Shown here: positions 26,801 to 36,699 of the stretch, one piece after another
How positions within the stretch are numbered: position 1 is the stretch's first letter
How the letters are laid out: each line of letters starts with the position of its first letter
Source: Actinacidiphila epipremni
GTDB taxonomy: Bacteria > Actinomycetota > Actinomycetes > Streptomycetales > Streptomycetaceae
DNA length: 64,000 bases
Direction of reading: 5' to 3'
Assembly: GCF_012034175.1 (NCBI RefSeq)
Contig: NZ_JAATEJ010000024.1
Span: 62,001 to 126,000, forward strand
Program-made: the position numbers and the translations under genes
The notes under the pieces: generated by a model
What the model saw: the letters and a program-made list of their open reading frames with translations, nothing else
What the model was told of the DNA's origin: nothing
Databases searched by the model: none

Positions 26801-29800
26801 GCCAAGGCGGGAGCGGTGTACGTGCCGATGGACGCGAGCTACCCGCGCGACCGACTGGCGTACATGCTCGGCGACATCGCCCCGGCCGCGGCGGTGACGA
26901 CGGACGCGGGACTGCTCGCCGGGCAGGACATCCCGGTGGTGCGGCCGGACGACCCGGCCGCCCTCGCCGGCCTTCCCGACACCGACCCGGCCGGAGCACG
27001 CGCCGCGCTCACCGACGACGCGCTCGCCTACGTCATCTACACCTCCGGAACCACCGGACGGCCCAAGGGCGTCGGCATCACCCACCGCGGCGTCCCCGAC
27101 CTGATCGCCCTCCAGGAGGACGTGGTCGGGATCACCGAGCACGACCGCTACCTGCACTTCGCGTCGACGGGCTTCGACGTGGCCTTCTGGCAGACCATGG
27201 TGCCGCTGCTGTCCGGCGGCACCAGCGTGATCGCCCCGGAGGAAGTACGCGTCCCGGGCGACGAACTGCTCGACTACATCGTCGAGCACAAGGTGACCGG
27301 GGTGAACCTGCTGCCGTCGTTCCTGGCCGCGATGCCCGACGACCGGACCGTGCACCCCGACGTGCTCTTCGTCGTCGGCGCCGAACGCCTCGACCCGGAG
27401 CTCGCACGCCGCTGGGGCGCCGGGCGGCGGGCGCTGTTCAACGCCTACGGGCCCACCGAGGTCACGATCAACTCCGTGACGTGGGCGTACGACCCGGCCG
27501 ATCCCGGTCCGCTGCCGATCGGCCGCCCCGACCCCGGCGTCCGCGCCTACGTCCTGGACCGCGGCCTCCAGCCGGTCGGCTTCGGCGTGACGGGCGAGCT
27601 CTACCTCGCCGGGCCGAGCCTGGCCCGCGGCTACCTCGGCCGGCCGGGCCTGACCTCGGCCGCCTTCGTGGCCGATCCGTTCGGTCCGCCGGGGGAGCGG
27701 ATGTACCGCACCGGGGACCTGGTGCGGTGGCGGCCGGACGGACAGCTGGTCTTCCTCGGCCGCGCCGACCACCAGATCAAGATCCGCGGCTTCCGCGTCG
27801 AGCTCGGCGAGATCGAGTCCGCGCTGACCCGCCACCCCGAGGTGCGTGCCTGCGCGGTGGTCATGCGGGAGGGCCGGCTCGTCGGCTACGTCATCCCGGC
27901 CGACGGCGCCCGGCCCGGCCCCGCGACGCTGCGTGCCCACCTGGCCGGGCTGCTTCCCGACCACATGGTGCCCAGCGCCCTGGTGACGCTCGACCGCCTG
28001 CCGCTGAGCCCCAGCGGCAAGCTGGACGCCGCGGCCCTGCCCGCCCCGCAGACCGCGGCGGCGCGGCGACGGGATCCCGCGACCCCGGCCGAGACGGTGC
28101 TGCTCGGCGTCCTCAAGGACATCCTCGCCCGCGACGACATCGGCCCCGACGACGACTTCTTCGCCCTCGGCGCGGACAGCATCGTCTCCCTCCAGGTGGT
28201 CTCCCGAGCCCGCCGCCAGGGCCTCGCGCTGACCGCACGGGACGTCTTCGAAGCAGCGACGGTCGCCGGGATCGCCGCCCGGGCCCGCACCCTCACCGAG
28301 ACCGACAGCCCGGCCGTGGGCGACGCGCCGCTGACCCCCGTCATGCGGGACATGCTGCGCCGCGCGGGCGCCACCGCCGGCGGGTTCTGCCAGTGGACCG
28401 AGGTGTGCGTCCCGCCCGGCGGCGACGAGGACCTCTGGCGGACCGTGCTCGGCAAGATCCTCGCCCGGCACGACATCCTGCGTGCCCACCTGGCCGCGGA
28501 CGTCCTGCGCATCCCGCCGGCCGGCGCGGTGACCGGCGCCGACGTCCTGACCCGGGTCCCGGTGCCACCGCACCTGCCGGCCGGCGAACTGCGCGCCCTG
28601 ATCGACCGGCAAACCACCCGGGCGTGCGACGCGATGGACCCGCGCACCGGACCGCTGCTGCGCGCCGTCTGGTACGACGCCGGGCCCGACCGGCCGGGCC
28701 GGCTCGTCCTGGTCGCGCACCACCTCGCGGTGGACGGCGTGTCCTGGCGCATCCTGCTGGACGACATACGCGACGCCCACGCCGGCGGAACACCCGCCCG
28801 GCACGGCGTCTCCTTCCTGGCCTGGGCGCGCTCGCTGCGCGCGGCCGACCGCAAGGACGAACTGGCGCACTGGCAGCGGATGGTGCCGACCACGGCGCTG
28901 GCGGCCCGGCCGCTCGACCCGGACCGGGACACCGCGGCCACCTCCGCGCACCACGAGATCCACCTCGACGCCGCCACCACCCGCGCCCTGATCACCACAC
29001 TGCCCGCCGCACTGCGCACCTCACCGGACGCCGTACTGCTCAGCGCGCTGGCCCGGGCGGTACGGGACTGGCGCGGTGCCTCCCGGGTGCTGGTGGCCCT
29101 GGAGAGCCACGGCCGCCCCGACCACGCCGACCTGTCGCAGACCGTCGGATGGTTCACCGCCGTCCACCCCCTGCTGATCGAGGCGGCCGACGACCCCGCG
29201 GCCGTCGCGGAACGGCTGCGGGCCCAGGGCGACGGCCTCGGCCACGGCATCCTCACCTCGGCCGGCCTGCTGGACCCGGTCCGGCCGGAGATCGCCTGGA
29301 ACTACCTCGGCCGCTACCCGGGCGCCCCGGCCACGGAGACCGCGTGGCAGGCGCCGCCCGACGCCGGCCCGCTCGGCTCCGGCGCCGCGGACACCATGCC
29401 GCTGCCGTACGCCCTCATGGTCAACGCCCTGGTGCGCGACGACCGGCTCGGCATCCGGCTGACGTGGCCCGGCACGCTGCTCACGGCCGCCGAGGTCGAG
29501 CACCTGGGCGAGTGCCTGCGGACGTCCCTGCTCGCCGTCGCCGCCGCACCCGAGATCAGCGCGCTGGGCGATGGCCGGGCGGTCGCCGGCGTGCAGCCGC
29601 TGACGCCGCTGCAGGAGGTGATGCTGCGGCACTCGCGCACCGAACGGCCCGACCCCTACACGGTGCAGTCGGCCTTCTCCTTCACCGGATCGCCGGACGT
29701 CGGCGCCCTGCGCGCGGCGGGCGTGGACCTGCTGGCCCGGCACCCGAACCTGGGCGCCGCCTTCCCGGCCGGCTTCGCCGTCATCCCGCCCGCGCCCGAG

Positions 29801-30808
29801 CCCGGCTTCCGGGTGTGCGACGGGCCGGCCGAGGCGGTCCTCGCAGCAGACCTGGCCGAGCCCTTCGACCTGAGCACCGGCCCGCTGCTGCGCCTGACCG
29901 TGATCCGCCACCGCGCCGACCGGTTCGACCTGGTCCTGACCAGCCATCACGTACTGTCCGACGGCTGGTCGGCGCCCCGGATGCTCGGCGAGCTGTTCGC
30001 CCTGTACGCGGCGCGGCTGCGCGGCCGGGAGCCGTCCCTGCCCGCGCCGGTGCCGTTCGCCGACTACCTCGCCTGGCGGTCCGCCCACGACCCGGACCTC
30101 ACGGTGTGGGCCGAGGAGCTGGACGCGCTGCCCGAGGGCGACTACCTGAGCGCCGGCGACCCGGGGCCCGCCTGGCAGGAGCCCGCGGTGATCACCTTCG
30201 ACGCGGAGCTGGTCGCGGGGCTCACCCGCCTCGCCGCGGAACGGGGCCTGACCCGCAGCACCTTGGTGCAGGGCGCGTGGGCGATCCTGCTCGCCCGGGC
30301 CTGCGGCCGTGACGATGTCTGCTTCGGCGCCATGGTCGCCTGCCGGCCCCCGGAGCTGGCGGGCGTCGAGGAGATCATCGGGCTGCTCGCCAACACCGTG
30401 CCGGTCCGGGCGCGGCTGACCGGCACCCTCGCCGGCGTCCTCACCGGATTGCAGACCCGGCAGCAGGCCCTCGCCGAGCACCACCACGTGTCCCTCACCG
30501 ATCTGGAGCGGCTGACGGGACGGCGCAGGCTCTTCGACAGCCTCGTGGTGTTCGAGAACTACCCCGTCGACCGCGACCGGCTGCGCGAGCCCGCCCCGGG
30601 GCTCACCCTCGTCGGCACCCGCTTCCGCGAGGCCACCCACCACCCGGTGACCCTGACCGTCATGCCGGACGGCGACACCTGGACCGGCGTGCTCGCCCAC
30701 CGGGCCGGGGTCCGCGTCGACGGGATCGCCGGGGAACTGCTCGACCTGCTGCGCTCGCTGGGCGACCACCTCGACGGCGACATCCGCACCCTCCTGGAGC
30801 GACGATGA
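20819..30808 (+). CDS. Dimodular NRPS, C-A-T-E-C-A-T-E-C, no thioesterase
   Basis: 3329 residues from TTG 20819 (AAGGAG upstream). Domains: C1 (HHLVIDG, His149), which accepts the aryl group; A1 (about 465-950); T1 (Ser988); E1 (HHLAMDG from 1160, [18 protein letters not shown]); C2 (HHALLDG, His1610); A2 (about 1925-2415, A3 motif near 2071); T2 (Ser2454); E2 (HHLAVDG, His2634); and a last C3 (HHVLSDG, His3043) where the protein stops. By-eye pocket residues are D-S-D-D-V-G-M-V-D for A1, close to arginine codes, and D-V-W-N-V-G-A-I-N for A2, perhaps an ornithine derivative. Both residues would be epimerised to D. Release by C3 onto a free amine is inferred. The MFS exporter start overlaps the stop (ATGA). 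Confidence 0.93.
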   Translation: MTTPPVPADRLLPLTGAQLGIWHAQRLEPESPYYVVGDVVEISGGADPIDPRALAEAVRATTQEAESLRLRVYDTPSGPRQAVSDAPVGLPRIVDLGGSGDPAAEAAALVEAERARAAETCRAMVDRPLYSPVVIRLSDREVWYTQMGHHLVIDGYSGAMLARRTAAHYTALVRGTEPPRPLFGTIEGVVAADRAYRDSQEAAVDRAYWVDRFTPLPDLGETRPPAGPSGRSLSAGTVLGPAGTARLRAFADRAKATWGEALIACYAAFLHRMLGRTDVVFALPLMCRTASVELRTPAMAVNVLPLRIRVHPEDGFAELTGRVAAALRETRRHQRYRGEDLPRDLGAPGAGALLHGRGINLKAFDLAMDFAGATGRMRNIAGGPPEDMGLAVLPTPDGGLHLGFEVDARDNDQESVDGKLAGLCTLLDGLLDGRPVGRIPMGGKAAEIPAPWVPEALPGTPLLVPDAFDAMAGAADPGHTALVCGTDRLTAGELAGRVHRLARALRARGIGPDDLVALALPRSADLVTALLAVLDAGAAFLPLDTAHPPRRLHDILDDARPALVITAGAVDGVPWETLLDEAEDLCAAPLNLGELAAPRHPEHLAYVIHTSGSAGRPKGVLGRAGGLAALLHHQRATVVAEAEHAAGRQLRVAHTYSFAFDSAFDHLVWLLCGHRLHLYDADTVRDADALLTAYARDGIDVVDTTPSMAAALVDGGLLDLRPTLLVLGGEPTPPALWRRIAACAVTARNMYGPTEATVDSTTAVVAGDEPTIGAPLAGTRCYVLDHALQPVPRGTAGELYLAGPHLARGYLGAPGATAERFPADPYGPPGSRMYRTGDLARWVTGRGLDYLGRADGQVKVRGHRIELGEVEAALAAVPGVAAAAAAVRSARLVGYVVSATVTAEAVRADLAARVPEHLVPAAVVVLDTLPLTPNGKLDRAALPLPAVAGGGREPRTERERLLCAAIAEAFEVEEVGVDDDFYDLGGDSITAITVSSRLRAMGLELRPRDLLARRSFASLAASAGRVEQTGEAPDDPSGPVTAPPIVRGLLDAHQDVDTVAGYAQWTVLRVDALSPDTLRAGVRTLLDRHDALRLRVHDGGLEILPEGSVPAVVTEARGVDAATAARRSAGRLDPRRGDLLRAELIRTEDGEPDQVVLVVHHLAMDGVSWRILVPDLYAACTGGALEPVGASWRRHTALLAEQGATGARRGELAHWQDVLGSATRIGPRPLDPALDTVATARRTVTLASPAVTEAVLTTLPSAYRAGVDEVLLSALVLALREWGGFRDAVTVTLEGHGREHLDLARTVGWFTSEYPVRVPAAGDVREVLRAAKEAKRAVPGQGLGYGVLRHLDPAGAGLAAVPPPDVLLNYLGRFAAPPGTGWRLPEQDAFRVLEPGAKALEQVLALNCFVHEGDAPRLAVEWTAATGVVTPEALAALHEAWGQALDLLAGHARHATGGLTPSDLPLVALDQAAIDRLERAGRIQDVWPATPLQVGLSFHTLVRDDQDTDVYVVQAVTTLEGALDRDRLAEAARELLRRNPSLRVHLAQAGDEVVQVVPAGVTLEWRQDDDFDTAARAELARPFDPSRPPLIRFLLSRVGPATHKLVITNHHALLDGWSMPLVGRTLLGIYAELGGGPAVPAGPDVAEYHRWLARRDREASRAAWRQALDGVDGATRLAPATARTALARPERVAVELGADFSGQLRAFAREQGVTLTTVLQTAWGLLLSRLTGRDDVIFGCPVSGRPADVDRVELMIGQLGTTIPVRVRCTPGETAHDLMARVHAHSIALADHHHVGLPEIQRLAGAGELFDTMLVMENFPLSDRSRTPLGPGLDLAAVDITDATHYALTVIVLPGQDITIGLGYQPGVLGEQQVRDYGRWLHNLLREIVRDPRRPAVALPALDPAERERMLRAGAGPVPAERRGHWLAEFASWVRRKPDGQALVCRDRSLTYRELDRAANRLAHALIRRGVRPQDPVAVLLGRDIEMTVALFAVAKAGAVYVPMDASYPRDRLAYMLGDIAPAAAVTTDAGLLAGQDIPVVRPDDPAALAGLPDTDPAGARAALTDDALAYVIYTSGTTGRPKGVGITHRGVPDLIALQEDVVGITEHDRYLHFASTGFDVAFWQTMVPLLSGGTSVIAPEEVRVPGDELLDYIVEHKVTGVNLLPSFLAAMPDDRTVHPDVLFVVGAERLDPELARRWGAGRRALFNAYGPTEVTINSVTWAYDPADPGPLPIGRPDPGVRAYVLDRGLQPVGFGVTGELYLAGPSLARGYLGRPGLTSAAFVADPFGPPGERMYRTGDLVRWRPDGQLVFLGRADHQIKIRGFRVELGEIESALTRHPEVRACAVVMREGRLVGYVIPADGARPGPATLRAHLAGLLPDHMVPSALVTLDRLPLSPSGKLDAAALPAPQTAAARRRDPATPAETVLLGVLKDILARDDIGPDDDFFALGADSIVSLQVVSRARRQGLALTARDVFEAATVAGIAARARTLTETDSPAVGDAPLTPVMRDMLRRAGATAGGFCQWTEVCVPPGGDEDLWRTVLGKILARHDILRAHLAADVLRIPPAGAVTGADVLTRVPVPPHLPAGELRALIDRQTTRACDAMDPRTGPLLRAVWYDAGPDRPGRLVLVAHHLAVDGVSWRILLDDIRDAHAGGTPARHGVSFLAWARSLRAADRKDELAHWQRMVPTTALAARPLDPDRDTAATSAHHEIHLDAATTRALITTLPAALRTSPDAVLLSALARAVRDWRGASRVLVALESHGRPDHADLSQTVGWFTAVHPLLIEAADDPAAVAERLRAQGDGLGHGILTSAGLLDPVRPEIAWNYLGRYPGAPATETAWQAPPDAGPLGSGAADTMPLPYALMVNALVRDDRLGIRLTWPGTLLTAAEVEHLGECLRTSLLAVAAAPEISALGDGRAVAGVQPLTPLQEVMLRHSRTERPDPYTVQSAFSFTGSPDVGALRAAGVDLLARHPNLGAAFPAGFAVIPPAPEPGFRVCDGPAEAVLAADLAEPFDLSTGPLLRLTVIRHRADRFDLVLTSHHVLSDGWSAPRMLGELFALYAARLRGREPSLPAPVPFADYLAWRSAHDPDLTVWAEELDALPEGDYLSAGDPGPAWQEPAVITFDAELVAGLTRLAAERGLTRSTLVQGAWAILLARACGRDDVCFGAMVACRPPELAGVEEIIGLLANTVPVRARLTGTLAGVLTGLQTRQQALAEHHHVSLTDLERLTGRRRLFDSLVVFENYPVDRDRLREPAPGLTLVGTRFREATHHPVTLTVMPDGDTWTGVLAHRAGVRVDGIAGELLDLLRSLGDHLDGDIRTLLERR

Positions 30809-32208
30809 CCAAGACCACCGCCGCACCGGCCCAGAAGGTCGACGCGGCGCTGCTCCGCGTCGCGTTCATCCTGGTGCTCGGCACGTTCATGGCGTCCGTC
30901 GACGCCACGATCGTCAGCGTCGGCATCGACACCCTGGCGCACGAGTTCGACGCCTCCGTCGCCGGGATCCAGTGGGTCAGCACCGCGTACCTGCTGGCCG
31001 TCGTCACCGCCGTGCCCGCCTCCGGCTGGCTCGCCGACCGCCTCGGCGGCCGGCGGGTCTGGCTGGTCGCGGTGGGCGTGTTCCTGCTCGGGTCCGCGCT
31101 GTGCGCGCTGTCCTGGTCGGTGCCGAGCCTGATCGCCTTCCGCGTCGTCCAGGGCCTCGGCGGCGGTCTGCTGCCGCCGACCGGGCAGGCGCTGCTCGCC
31201 CGGATCGCCGGCCCCGCCCGCACCGGCCGGGTGATCAGCGTCGTCGCCGTCGTGCCGCTGCTGTCGCCCGTGCTCGGGCCCATGGTCGGCGGCGGGCTGC
31301 TCGCGGTGGCCTCCTGGCAAGTGCTGTTCCTGGTCAACCTCCCGATCGGCGCCGCCGCGGTGCTGCTCGCCCGCCGCCACGTCCCCGTGGTGCCGCCGAC
31401 GCACCGGCGCACGCCCTTCGACGTCCGCGGCGCGGCGCTGCTGTCCCCGGGCCTGGCCGTCCTCGTCCTCGGCCTGACCGAGGTCGCCCACGGCCGTACG
31501 CTGCCGGCCGCCGTGGGAGTGACCGCCGGGCTGCTGATGCTGGCCGGCTTCGTCGCCCACGGCCTGCGGACCGGCGGCACCCCGCTGATCGACCCGCGGA
31601 TGTTCACCAGGCCGCCCCTGGGCGCGGCGGCCCTGGCCCTGCTCGTCCTGGGCGCGTCGGTGTTCGGCACCACCTTCCTGCTGCCGCTGTACTTCCAGGC
31701 CGGGCGCGGCCTGTCGGCATGGCAGACCGGCCTGCTCCTGGTGCCCCAGGGGCTGGGGGCCGCCGCCGGCTCGGTGCTGGTCCACCGCACGATCGACGCG
31801 GTGGCCCCGAGGACGCTGGTCATCACCGGCGTCCTGCTGGTCCTGGCCGGGACCGTGCCCTTCACCCAACTCGACCACGGCCTCCCGGACTCCGCGCTCG
31901 CCGCGGCGCTCGCCGTCCGCGGGTTCGGGATGGCCATGATCAGCGCCCCGGTGATGAACATCGTCTACAGCCGCATCGAGCCCCAGCAGATCGCCCGCGC
32001 CTCCGGAGCGCTCAACCTGCTCAACACCGTGGGCGGCTCCCTCGGAACCGCCGCCCTCGCCCTGGTGCTCCAGACCCGCCTGGACGCCCACCACCAGCAC
32101 GTCCCCGCCGCCTTCGCCGACACGTTCTGGTGGGTCGTCGCCCTCGCCCTCCTGGCCGCCGCCGGCACCACCCGCCTCCCCAGGACCCGCCCGACGAGCA
32201 GGCCCTGA
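30805..32208 (+). CDS. MFS exporter of the DHA2 family (siderophore efflux)
   Basis: 467 residues with about 14 predicted membrane segments. Early drug/H+ antiporter motifs are present: [14 protein letters not shown] (motif D1-like), [14 protein letters not shown] (motif A) and [19 protein letters not shown] (motif B), then [11 protein letters not shown] (motif C). It resembles EmrB/QacA exporters. Coupling to the NRPS stop makes it the likely export route for the finished siderophore. It ends 16 bases before the convergent amidohydrolase gene, with no clear terminator hairpin between. Confidence 0.9.
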   Translation: MTKTTAAPAQKVDAALLRVAFILVLGTFMASVDATIVSVGIDTLAHEFDASVAGIQWVSTAYLLAVVTAVPASGWLADRLGGRRVWLVAVGVFLLGSALCALSWSVPSLIAFRVVQGLGGGLLPPTGQALLARIAGPARTGRVISVVAVVPLLSPVLGPMVGGGLLAVASWQVLFLVNLPIGAAAVLLARRHVPVVPPTHRRTPFDVRGAALLSPGLAVLVLGLTEVAHGRTLPAAVGVTAGLLMLAGFVAHGLRTGGTPLIDPRMFTRPPLGAAALALLVLGASVFGTTFLLPLYFQAGRGLSAWQTGLLLVPQGLGAAAGSVLVHRTIDAVAPRTLVITGVLLVLAGTVPFTQLDHGLPDSALAAALAVRGFGMAMISAPVMNIVYSRIEPQQIARASGALNLLNTVGGSLGTAALALVLQTRLDAHHQHVPAAFADTFWWVVALALLAAAGTTRLPRTRPTSRP

Positions 32209-32224
32209 CCCCGGACGGCGGCGG

Positions 32225-33055
32225 CTACCGCGCCGGCCAGCCGAGCCATTCGCTCAGTGCGCCTCCCGTCAGCAGCGCCACCACGTCCTCCGGCAGTCCC
32301 AGGGCCTGCGTGAAGAGGTGGACCGACTGCCGGTAGGTGCAGGGCAGCCGGGTGAGGTCGCTGCCCCAGAAGACGCGTCGCGGGCCGAAGGCGTCCAGCA
32401 GGCCGTGGACGAAGCCGTGCACGGAGCGGAACGGGTAGCCGTCGTCGGCGTAGCTCGGCAGGCAACTGGCCTTGAGGGCGACGTTGGGCAGGCGGGCCAG
32501 CGTACGTACCACGGCCAGCGCCGCGCCGAGGTCCGCGCCGCGGGCCCCGAGTGCGAGCCCGGCGTGGTCGACGGCGACGGGCAGCTGCGGGTGGCGCTCG
32601 GCGATCCGGCGGACCGCCGCCAGGCTGCCGGGCGCGTAGAGGGCCAGCGGGGTGCGGCGGGCGGCCAGCAGCGGCCAGAGCCAGTCGGCGGTGCCGTCGT
32701 CGAGCCAGGAGCGGGCGGCGCCGCGGGTGAACGTCAGCCGGACGCCCACCACGCCGGGTTGTTCCAGCAGGGCGTCGAGCTGCGCCGGCGGCAGCGGCGC
32801 GGCCGGCGGGAGGCGGACCATCACCGCCAGGCGCCCGGGGTGGGCGGCGGCCGAACCGAGCACGTAGTCGTTGCGGTCGCCCTCCCAGCCCGGCGGTACG
32901 AGCACCGCCCGGTCCACCCCGGCGGTGTCCATCTCGGCCAGCAGCTCGGCGACGCCGAAGGACCGCCGGTGCGCGTAGCCGGCGCCGCCCGGCGCCCAGG
33001 GGCGGGAGGGGGTCTCGGCCGGCCAGATGTGGACCTGGGCGTCGGTGACGGTCAT
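32225..33055 (-). CDS. Amidohydrolase-2 family (TIM-barrel) hydrolase or decarboxylase
   Basis: 276 residues, last gene of the minus-strand catabolic operon; its ATG overlaps the stop of the flavoprotein gene. The N-terminal metal motif is altered to DAQVHIW. VDHAGLALG and FWGSDLTRLPCTY are at the usual positions of the metal-binding histidine and aspartate. The family includes lactonases (for example 2-pyrone-4,6-dicarboxylate hydrolase) and metal-dependent aromatic decarboxylases. In a ring-cleavage pathway it could open a lactone or decarboxylate an acid. The substrate is unknown. Confidence 0.8.
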   Translation of the reverse strand: MTVTDAQVHIWPAETPSRPWAPGGAGYAHRRSFGVAELLAEMDTAGVDRAVLVPPGWEGDRNDYVLGSAAAHPGRLAVMVRLPPAAPLPPAQLDALLEQPGVVGVRLTFTRGAARSWLDDGTADWLWPLLAARRTPLALYAPGSLAAVRRIAERHPQLPVAVDHAGLALGARGADLGAALAVVRTLARLPNVALKASCLPSYADDGYPFRSVHGFVHGLLDAFGPRRVFWGSDLTRLPCTYRQSVHLFTQALGLPEDVVALLTGGALSEWLGWPAR

Positions 33056-34626
33056 CCGGCCGGCTCCCGCCGGGCCCGTACCGCGGCGGCGGCTGCGGAC
33101 CCGGCGACCCGCCCCGAATACAGGCACGGCCCGAGCATCGTGCCCTCGATGGCGCCGTGCCCGTTGATGTGCCCGCCGCCCATGCCCGCGACCTCCCCGG
33201 ACGCGAACAGGCCGGTGATGGTGGAACCGTCCGCGCGGCGCACCGCGCACACCTCGTCGGTGTGCACACCGCCCAGGTTCTTCTGCGCCAGCGGGAAGAA
33301 CTGCACGACGTGGAAGGGCCCGCGGGCAATCTCCCGCAAGCCGGCCAGCGGGCGGCCGAACGCCGGGTCGTGCGCAGCCCCCTCCGCGATCCGCGCGTTG
33401 AACGCCGCCACGGTGGCCTCGACAGCACGGCCCGGCAGCCCGGCGCGGTCCGCGGCCTCACACACGGTGTCACCGGTCGCCGCGTACGGGGACTCCCGCA
33501 GGAACTCCGCGGTCCGGTCGCGGTCGACGTCGTCGCCGGAGGCGTAGTAGCGGTCGCCGCGCAGCAGCAGCGTCCGCACCTCGTCCGCGTCGAAAACCGC
33601 CCAGCAGGTCTGGCCGGGCTGCCGGAAGATCGCCCGGCCGCCGGAACCGCCGCCGCTGAGCGCCTCGTTGTGGAAGCGCTCGCCCCGCCGGTTGACCCAG
33701 ATCGCGTTGCCGAGTCCGCGCACCGCCAGGCCCCTGGCGCTGGTGCCGCCGCCCAGCCGGTAGTTGGGGGTGCCGAACGGGTAGAACCAGACCTCGCCCA
33801 TGGCCGTGAACTGCGCGCCCGCGTCGGCGAGCAGCCGGTGGCCCCGGCCGTCGGCGTGCGGAGCGCCGCCGCTGAGGAACCGGGTGTCCTCGGGCAGGCC
33901 GGTGTGCGTGCGCACGGTGTCCGGGTTGTTGACGAACCCGCCGGTCGCGACGATTGCGGCACCGCAGCCGACCGTCTGCTCGGACCCGCCCCAGCGGACG
34001 GTCACCGCGCTCAGTTCTCCGCCGGGCCGCCCGCCGCCGTCCGGCCCCCCTGCCAGGACCAGCCCGGTCACCTCCGCTTCCAGGGCCGCACGCACGCCCA
34101 GCCGTCCGAGGTGCCCGACCAGGCACGCGGCGACCGCCTTGCCGCCGCCCACCGTACGGTGCCAGCGCGGGACCGAGTTGCCCTCCCGCCAGGACACCTC
34201 CGTCCAGTGCAGGCCCAGTTGCTCGAGCCAGCCGTACACCTCGCGGTTGCCGGCCTCCAGATAGCGCCGCGCCCAGCCGGTGTCGACCAGGTCGCCGCCG
34301 GCGGACAGCCAGTCCTGGTAGGCCAGTTCGACGCTGTCCTCGATGCCCTTCCTGGCCTGGAGCGGGGTGCCGGCGATGCAGATGCCGCCGCCCGCCACCA
34401 CCGCGGCGCCGCCGAGGGCCGGCTGCGCGTCGACGAGCAGTACGTCGGCTGGGTCGAGTCCGCCGGTGGTGACCGCCTCGATCGCCGCGCTCAGCCCGGA
34501 GGCGCCGCCGCCGACGACCAGCAGCTCGACGTACGCGGGAAGCGGCCTGACGCGCTCGGGAAGTGCCCGGGTGCCGGCGGCGGACCGGCCGTGTCCCGCG
34601 GGACCCTGGGGGAGTGGGATGCTCAT
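33052..34626 (-). CDS. FAD-dependent oxidoreductase of the fumarate reductase/ketosteroid dehydrogenase family
   Basis: 524 residues. The dinucleotide-binding motif LLVVGGGASGLSAAIEA starts near residue 33, and the FAD-binding AAIVATGGFVNNPD and the C-terminal VCAVRRADGSTITGLFASGEVAGMGGGHINGHG are typical of this family. PFHVVQFFPLAQKNLGGVHTD holds the usual substrate-domain residues. There is no Sec or Tat signal, so it is cytoplasmic. It probably introduces or reduces a C=C bond next to a carbonyl, as in urocanate reductase or 3-ketosteroid dehydrogenases. The hydrolase gene upstream ends six bases before this start. Confidence 0.85.
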   Translation of the reverse strand: MSIPLPQGPAGHGRSAAGTRALPERVRPLPAYVELLVVGGGASGLSAAIEAVTTGGLDPADVLLVDAQPALGGAAVVAGGGICIAGTPLQARKGIEDSVELAYQDWLSAGGDLVDTGWARRYLEAGNREVYGWLEQLGLHWTEVSWREGNSVPRWHRTVGGGKAVAACLVGHLGRLGVRAALEAEVTGLVLAGGPDGGGRPGGELSAVTVRWGGSEQTVGCGAAIVATGGFVNNPDTVRTHTGLPEDTRFLSGGAPHADGRGHRLLADAGAQFTAMGEVWFYPFGTPNYRLGGGTSARGLAVRGLGNAIWVNRRGERFHNEALSGGGSGGRAIFRQPGQTCWAVFDADEVRTLLLRGDRYYASGDDVDRDRTAEFLRESPYAATGDTVCEAADRAGLPGRAVEATVAAFNARIAEGAAHDPAFGRPLAGLREIARGPFHVVQFFPLAQKNLGGVHTDEVCAVRRADGSTITGLFASGEVAGMGGGHINGHGAIEGTMLGPCLYSGRVAGSAAAAAVRARREPAG

Positions 34627-34631
34627 CGCCG

Positions 34632-35867
34632 TCAGCCCTCGTACCAGTGCCGCTTGGCCGGCGCGTCCGGGCTGTACGGCCCGGTCCGCCCGCTCTCCAG
34701 GTACAGCACCTCGCCGGCGTGCGGCTGCGGCCTGCCGTCGAAGCGGTCGCGCAGCCAGTCGCAGGTGGTGGCGTGGACATCCGCCTCCCACAGCGCGCGC
34801 CGGCTGCCGCCCGACATCGAGGTGTGGTGGAACTGGTCGGCGTAGACCCAGAGCTCGGCGGGCGCCCGCATCGCGTCGTACATCTCGTAGACCGCTTCGA
34901 GGGGGCTGCGCGGATCGTACTCGCCGCTCACCAGCAGCGTCGGGACGGTGATCCGGCCGACGTGGTCGAGCAGGGTCATGCGGGAGGTGACCGCGTCGAG
35001 TTCGGCCTCGTCACGGGCCTGGGTGAGGTAGGCGAAGAGCTGCTTGAAGCGCGGGGACTCCTGCGTCATCAGGTAGTTCAGGTCGCAGTACGTCGCCCAG
35101 GGCGCGGCCACCGCGGTGATCCGGTCGTCGAGCGCGGCCAGCCGCAGCGCCCAGAACGAGCCGAAGCTCAGGCCGTAGACGCCGATCCGGCTGATCTCCG
35201 GGCGGGCCAGCAGCATGCCGACGGCGGCGGAGGCGGCGTGCTCGTAGCTGTCCGCCTCCAGCTTGATGCCGCGCAGGTTGCTCTCGCCCTGGCCGGGGCC
35301 GTCGAAGGAGAACACGTGCATGCCGCGCTGCGCGGCCTGGTTGAACGCGGGGTTGGGCCAGGACTCCTTGGTGACGTCGCAGCCGGGGATGAAGAAGACG
35401 CAGGGCGCGGGGCCCTCGGCCGGCGCCAGGTGCAGGTTGCCCGAGACCGTCACGCCGTTCCACTCCACGTCGATGTGCTCGATGCGGTAGGGGGCGTGCG
35501 AGCGTACCTGGTCGTAGCAGCGCAGCAGCGAGCCGTGCAGGTGGATCTTCTCCGGGCTGTTGCCGAACACGGTGTGCTGGGCCGCCATGAACGACAGCGC
35601 GGCCCGGTAGTAGAGGTCGGCCGCGGTGTGCTGGTGGCCGGCCGCGGACTCCTCGTGCGCCAGCTTCTCCAGCCGCGCGCCGGCCTGGCCGAGGTGCTTG
35701 GAGATCATCGCATGGCTGCGCACCGCGCGCGGAAGGTCGCCGCGGCCGTCGGGCTGGAAGTGGTAGACCCGGCCGGTCTCCTTGACCATCCAGTCGAACA
35801 CCCATTGCTGGTTGTCCCGTTGCAGCGCGATGCGCTCCATCGGTGTGCCGGTGTCGGGGTCGTTCAT
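34632..35867 (-). CDS. Alpha/beta hydrolase resembling 2,6-dihydroxypseudooxynicotine hydrolase
   Basis: 411 residues. A long helical N-terminal domain (about 130 residues) precedes the alpha/beta-hydrolase core, as in the C-C bond hydrolase of nicotine breakdown. Core motifs are FFIPGCDVTKESWPN (oxyanion region), the nucleophile elbow YGLSFGSFWALR, the acid VSGEYDPRSP and the histidine in ADQFHHTS. Members of this group split beta-diketones or related carbon-carbon bonds, and some are esterases. In this operon it may act on the product of the flavoprotein. The assignment to the subgroup is by the N-terminal cap and overall size. Confidence 0.83.
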   Translation of the reverse strand: MNDPDTGTPMERIALQRDNQQWVFDWMVKETGRVYHFQPDGRGDLPRAVRSHAMISKHLGQAGARLEKLAHEESAAGHQHTAADLYYRAALSFMAAQHTVFGNSPEKIHLHGSLLRCYDQVRSHAPYRIEHIDVEWNGVTVSGNLHLAPAEGPAPCVFFIPGCDVTKESWPNPAFNQAAQRGMHVFSFDGPGQGESNLRGIKLEADSYEHAASAAVGMLLARPEISRIGVYGLSFGSFWALRLAALDDRITAVAAPWATYCDLNYLMTQESPRFKQLFAYLTQARDEAELDAVTSRMTLLDHVGRITVPTLLVSGEYDPRSPLEAVYEMYDAMRAPAELWVYADQFHHTSMSGGSRRALWEADVHATTCDWLRDRFDGRPQPHAGEVLYLESGRTGPYSPDAPAKRHWYEG

Positions 35868-35912
35868 CTTCGGTCTCTCGCTTTCTGTTCCGGTCGGTGG
35901 GCGCCCGGCGGC

Positions 35913-36305
35913 TCACGCCGGGCGGGACAGCAGCTCCACCCGCACCTGGTCGGGGCCCTGGACGAAGGCCACGAAGACGCCGGGGCGCAACTCGCGCGGC
36001 CCACTGCTGATCACGGCGCCGCGGGCCCGCAACTGCGCTACGGCGTCCGGCACGCTTTCCACCCGCAGCCCCATGTGGTCGGAGCCGAACCGGGCCGGCC
36101 CCGGCGGGCCGAGCGATTCCCCGGCCAGCCGCGGACGCAGCAGCACCGTGACACCGCCGAGGTCGAGGGCCACCGTCGGCGCGGCCGGCGACCCGCGGCG
36201 CTCGGTCACCCGGGCGTCCAGCAGATCGACGAACCAGCGCTCGCTGGCGTGGATGTCCGTGCAGTAGACGTGCACGTGGTCGAACGAGTACCTCAGGGCT
36301 GCCAT
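35913..36305 (-). CDS. VOC (glyoxalase/extradiol dioxygenase-fold) protein
   Basis: 130 residues with a single pair of beta-alpha-beta-beta-beta modules. The likely metal ligands are His in FDHVHVYCTD, His in SDHMGLRV and Glu in VRVELLSRPA, the H-H-E set of VOC metalloenzymes. This suggests an isomerase, epimerase or small dioxygenase rather than a resistance protein. It lies between the hydrolase and the ABC transporter genes of the minus-strand operon. Confidence 0.82.
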   Translation of the reverse strand: MAALRYSFDHVHVYCTDIHASERWFVDLLDARVTERRGSPAAPTVALDLGGVTVLLRPRLAGESLGPPGPARFGSDHMGLRVESVPDAVAQLRARGAVISSGPRELRPGVFVAFVQGPDQVRVELLSRPA

Positions 36306-36351
36306 GGGGTTGTCCCTCCCTCGTCGCGCGCCGCCGCCCGGTCCGGCCCGG

Positions 36352-36699
36352 TCAGCTCTCGCCGATCGTCTTGACCTGCTTCACCCAGTACAGGTCGGCG
36401 ATCGTGTGCACCTGCGCGGCACCGATGTCGAGCACCTTGACGCTGGTGCCCTTGACGCCGGCCAGCGTGCCCAGTGACTGGAGCTTTTGGATGTTGAAGT
36501 ACTGCGGGCGCAGCGTGAGTTCCACCTGCACCGAGTAGGAGGGCTGACCCGCCCTGAGCTGCTCGCGCAGCGCCGGGCTGATCCGGGACGAGGACGTCAG
36601 GCGCCCGTACAGCGGCAGGGCGCCGAGGACCACCACGATCGCCAGCACCGGCAGCGCCAGCCGGACCAGCAGCCCCGTCACCGCGCGTCTGCGGCTCAT
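36352..36699 (-). CDS. Membrane-anchored 115-residue protein of unknown function in an ABC importer operon
   Basis: An N-terminal transmembrane segment (LLVRLALPVLAIVVVLGALP) follows an Arg-rich start, and about 80 residues then lie outside. The extracellular part has LRAGQPSYSVQVELTLRPQYF and a QVHTIADLYWVKQVKTIGES end. The ATG overlaps the stop of the upstream permease (ATGA), so it is made together with the transporter. I recognise no family. It may be an accessory to the permease or to the substrate-binding protein. Confidence 0.65.
   Translation of the reverse strand: MSRRRAVTGLLVRLALPVLAIVVVLGALPLYGRLTSSSRISPALREQLRAGQPSYSVQVELTLRPQYFNIQKLQSLGTLAGVKGTSVKVLDIGAAQVHTIADLYWVKQVKTIGES

Noticed and set aside
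22586-28963. Very long open frame on the minus strand opposite the NRPS
   Set aside because: It is a shadow of the NRPS caused by high third-position GC. The peptide is low in complexity and the plus strand encodes complete NRPS domains.
29580-30808. Possible thioesterase or reductase at the NRPS C-terminus
   Set aside because: The segment carries HHxxxDG and the whole condensation fold. No GxSxG esterase motif or reductase Rossmann motif is present.
32195-32240. Terminator between the exporter and the amidohydrolase gene
   Set aside because: Only a short GC-rich stretch, without a convincing stem followed by a T-run.
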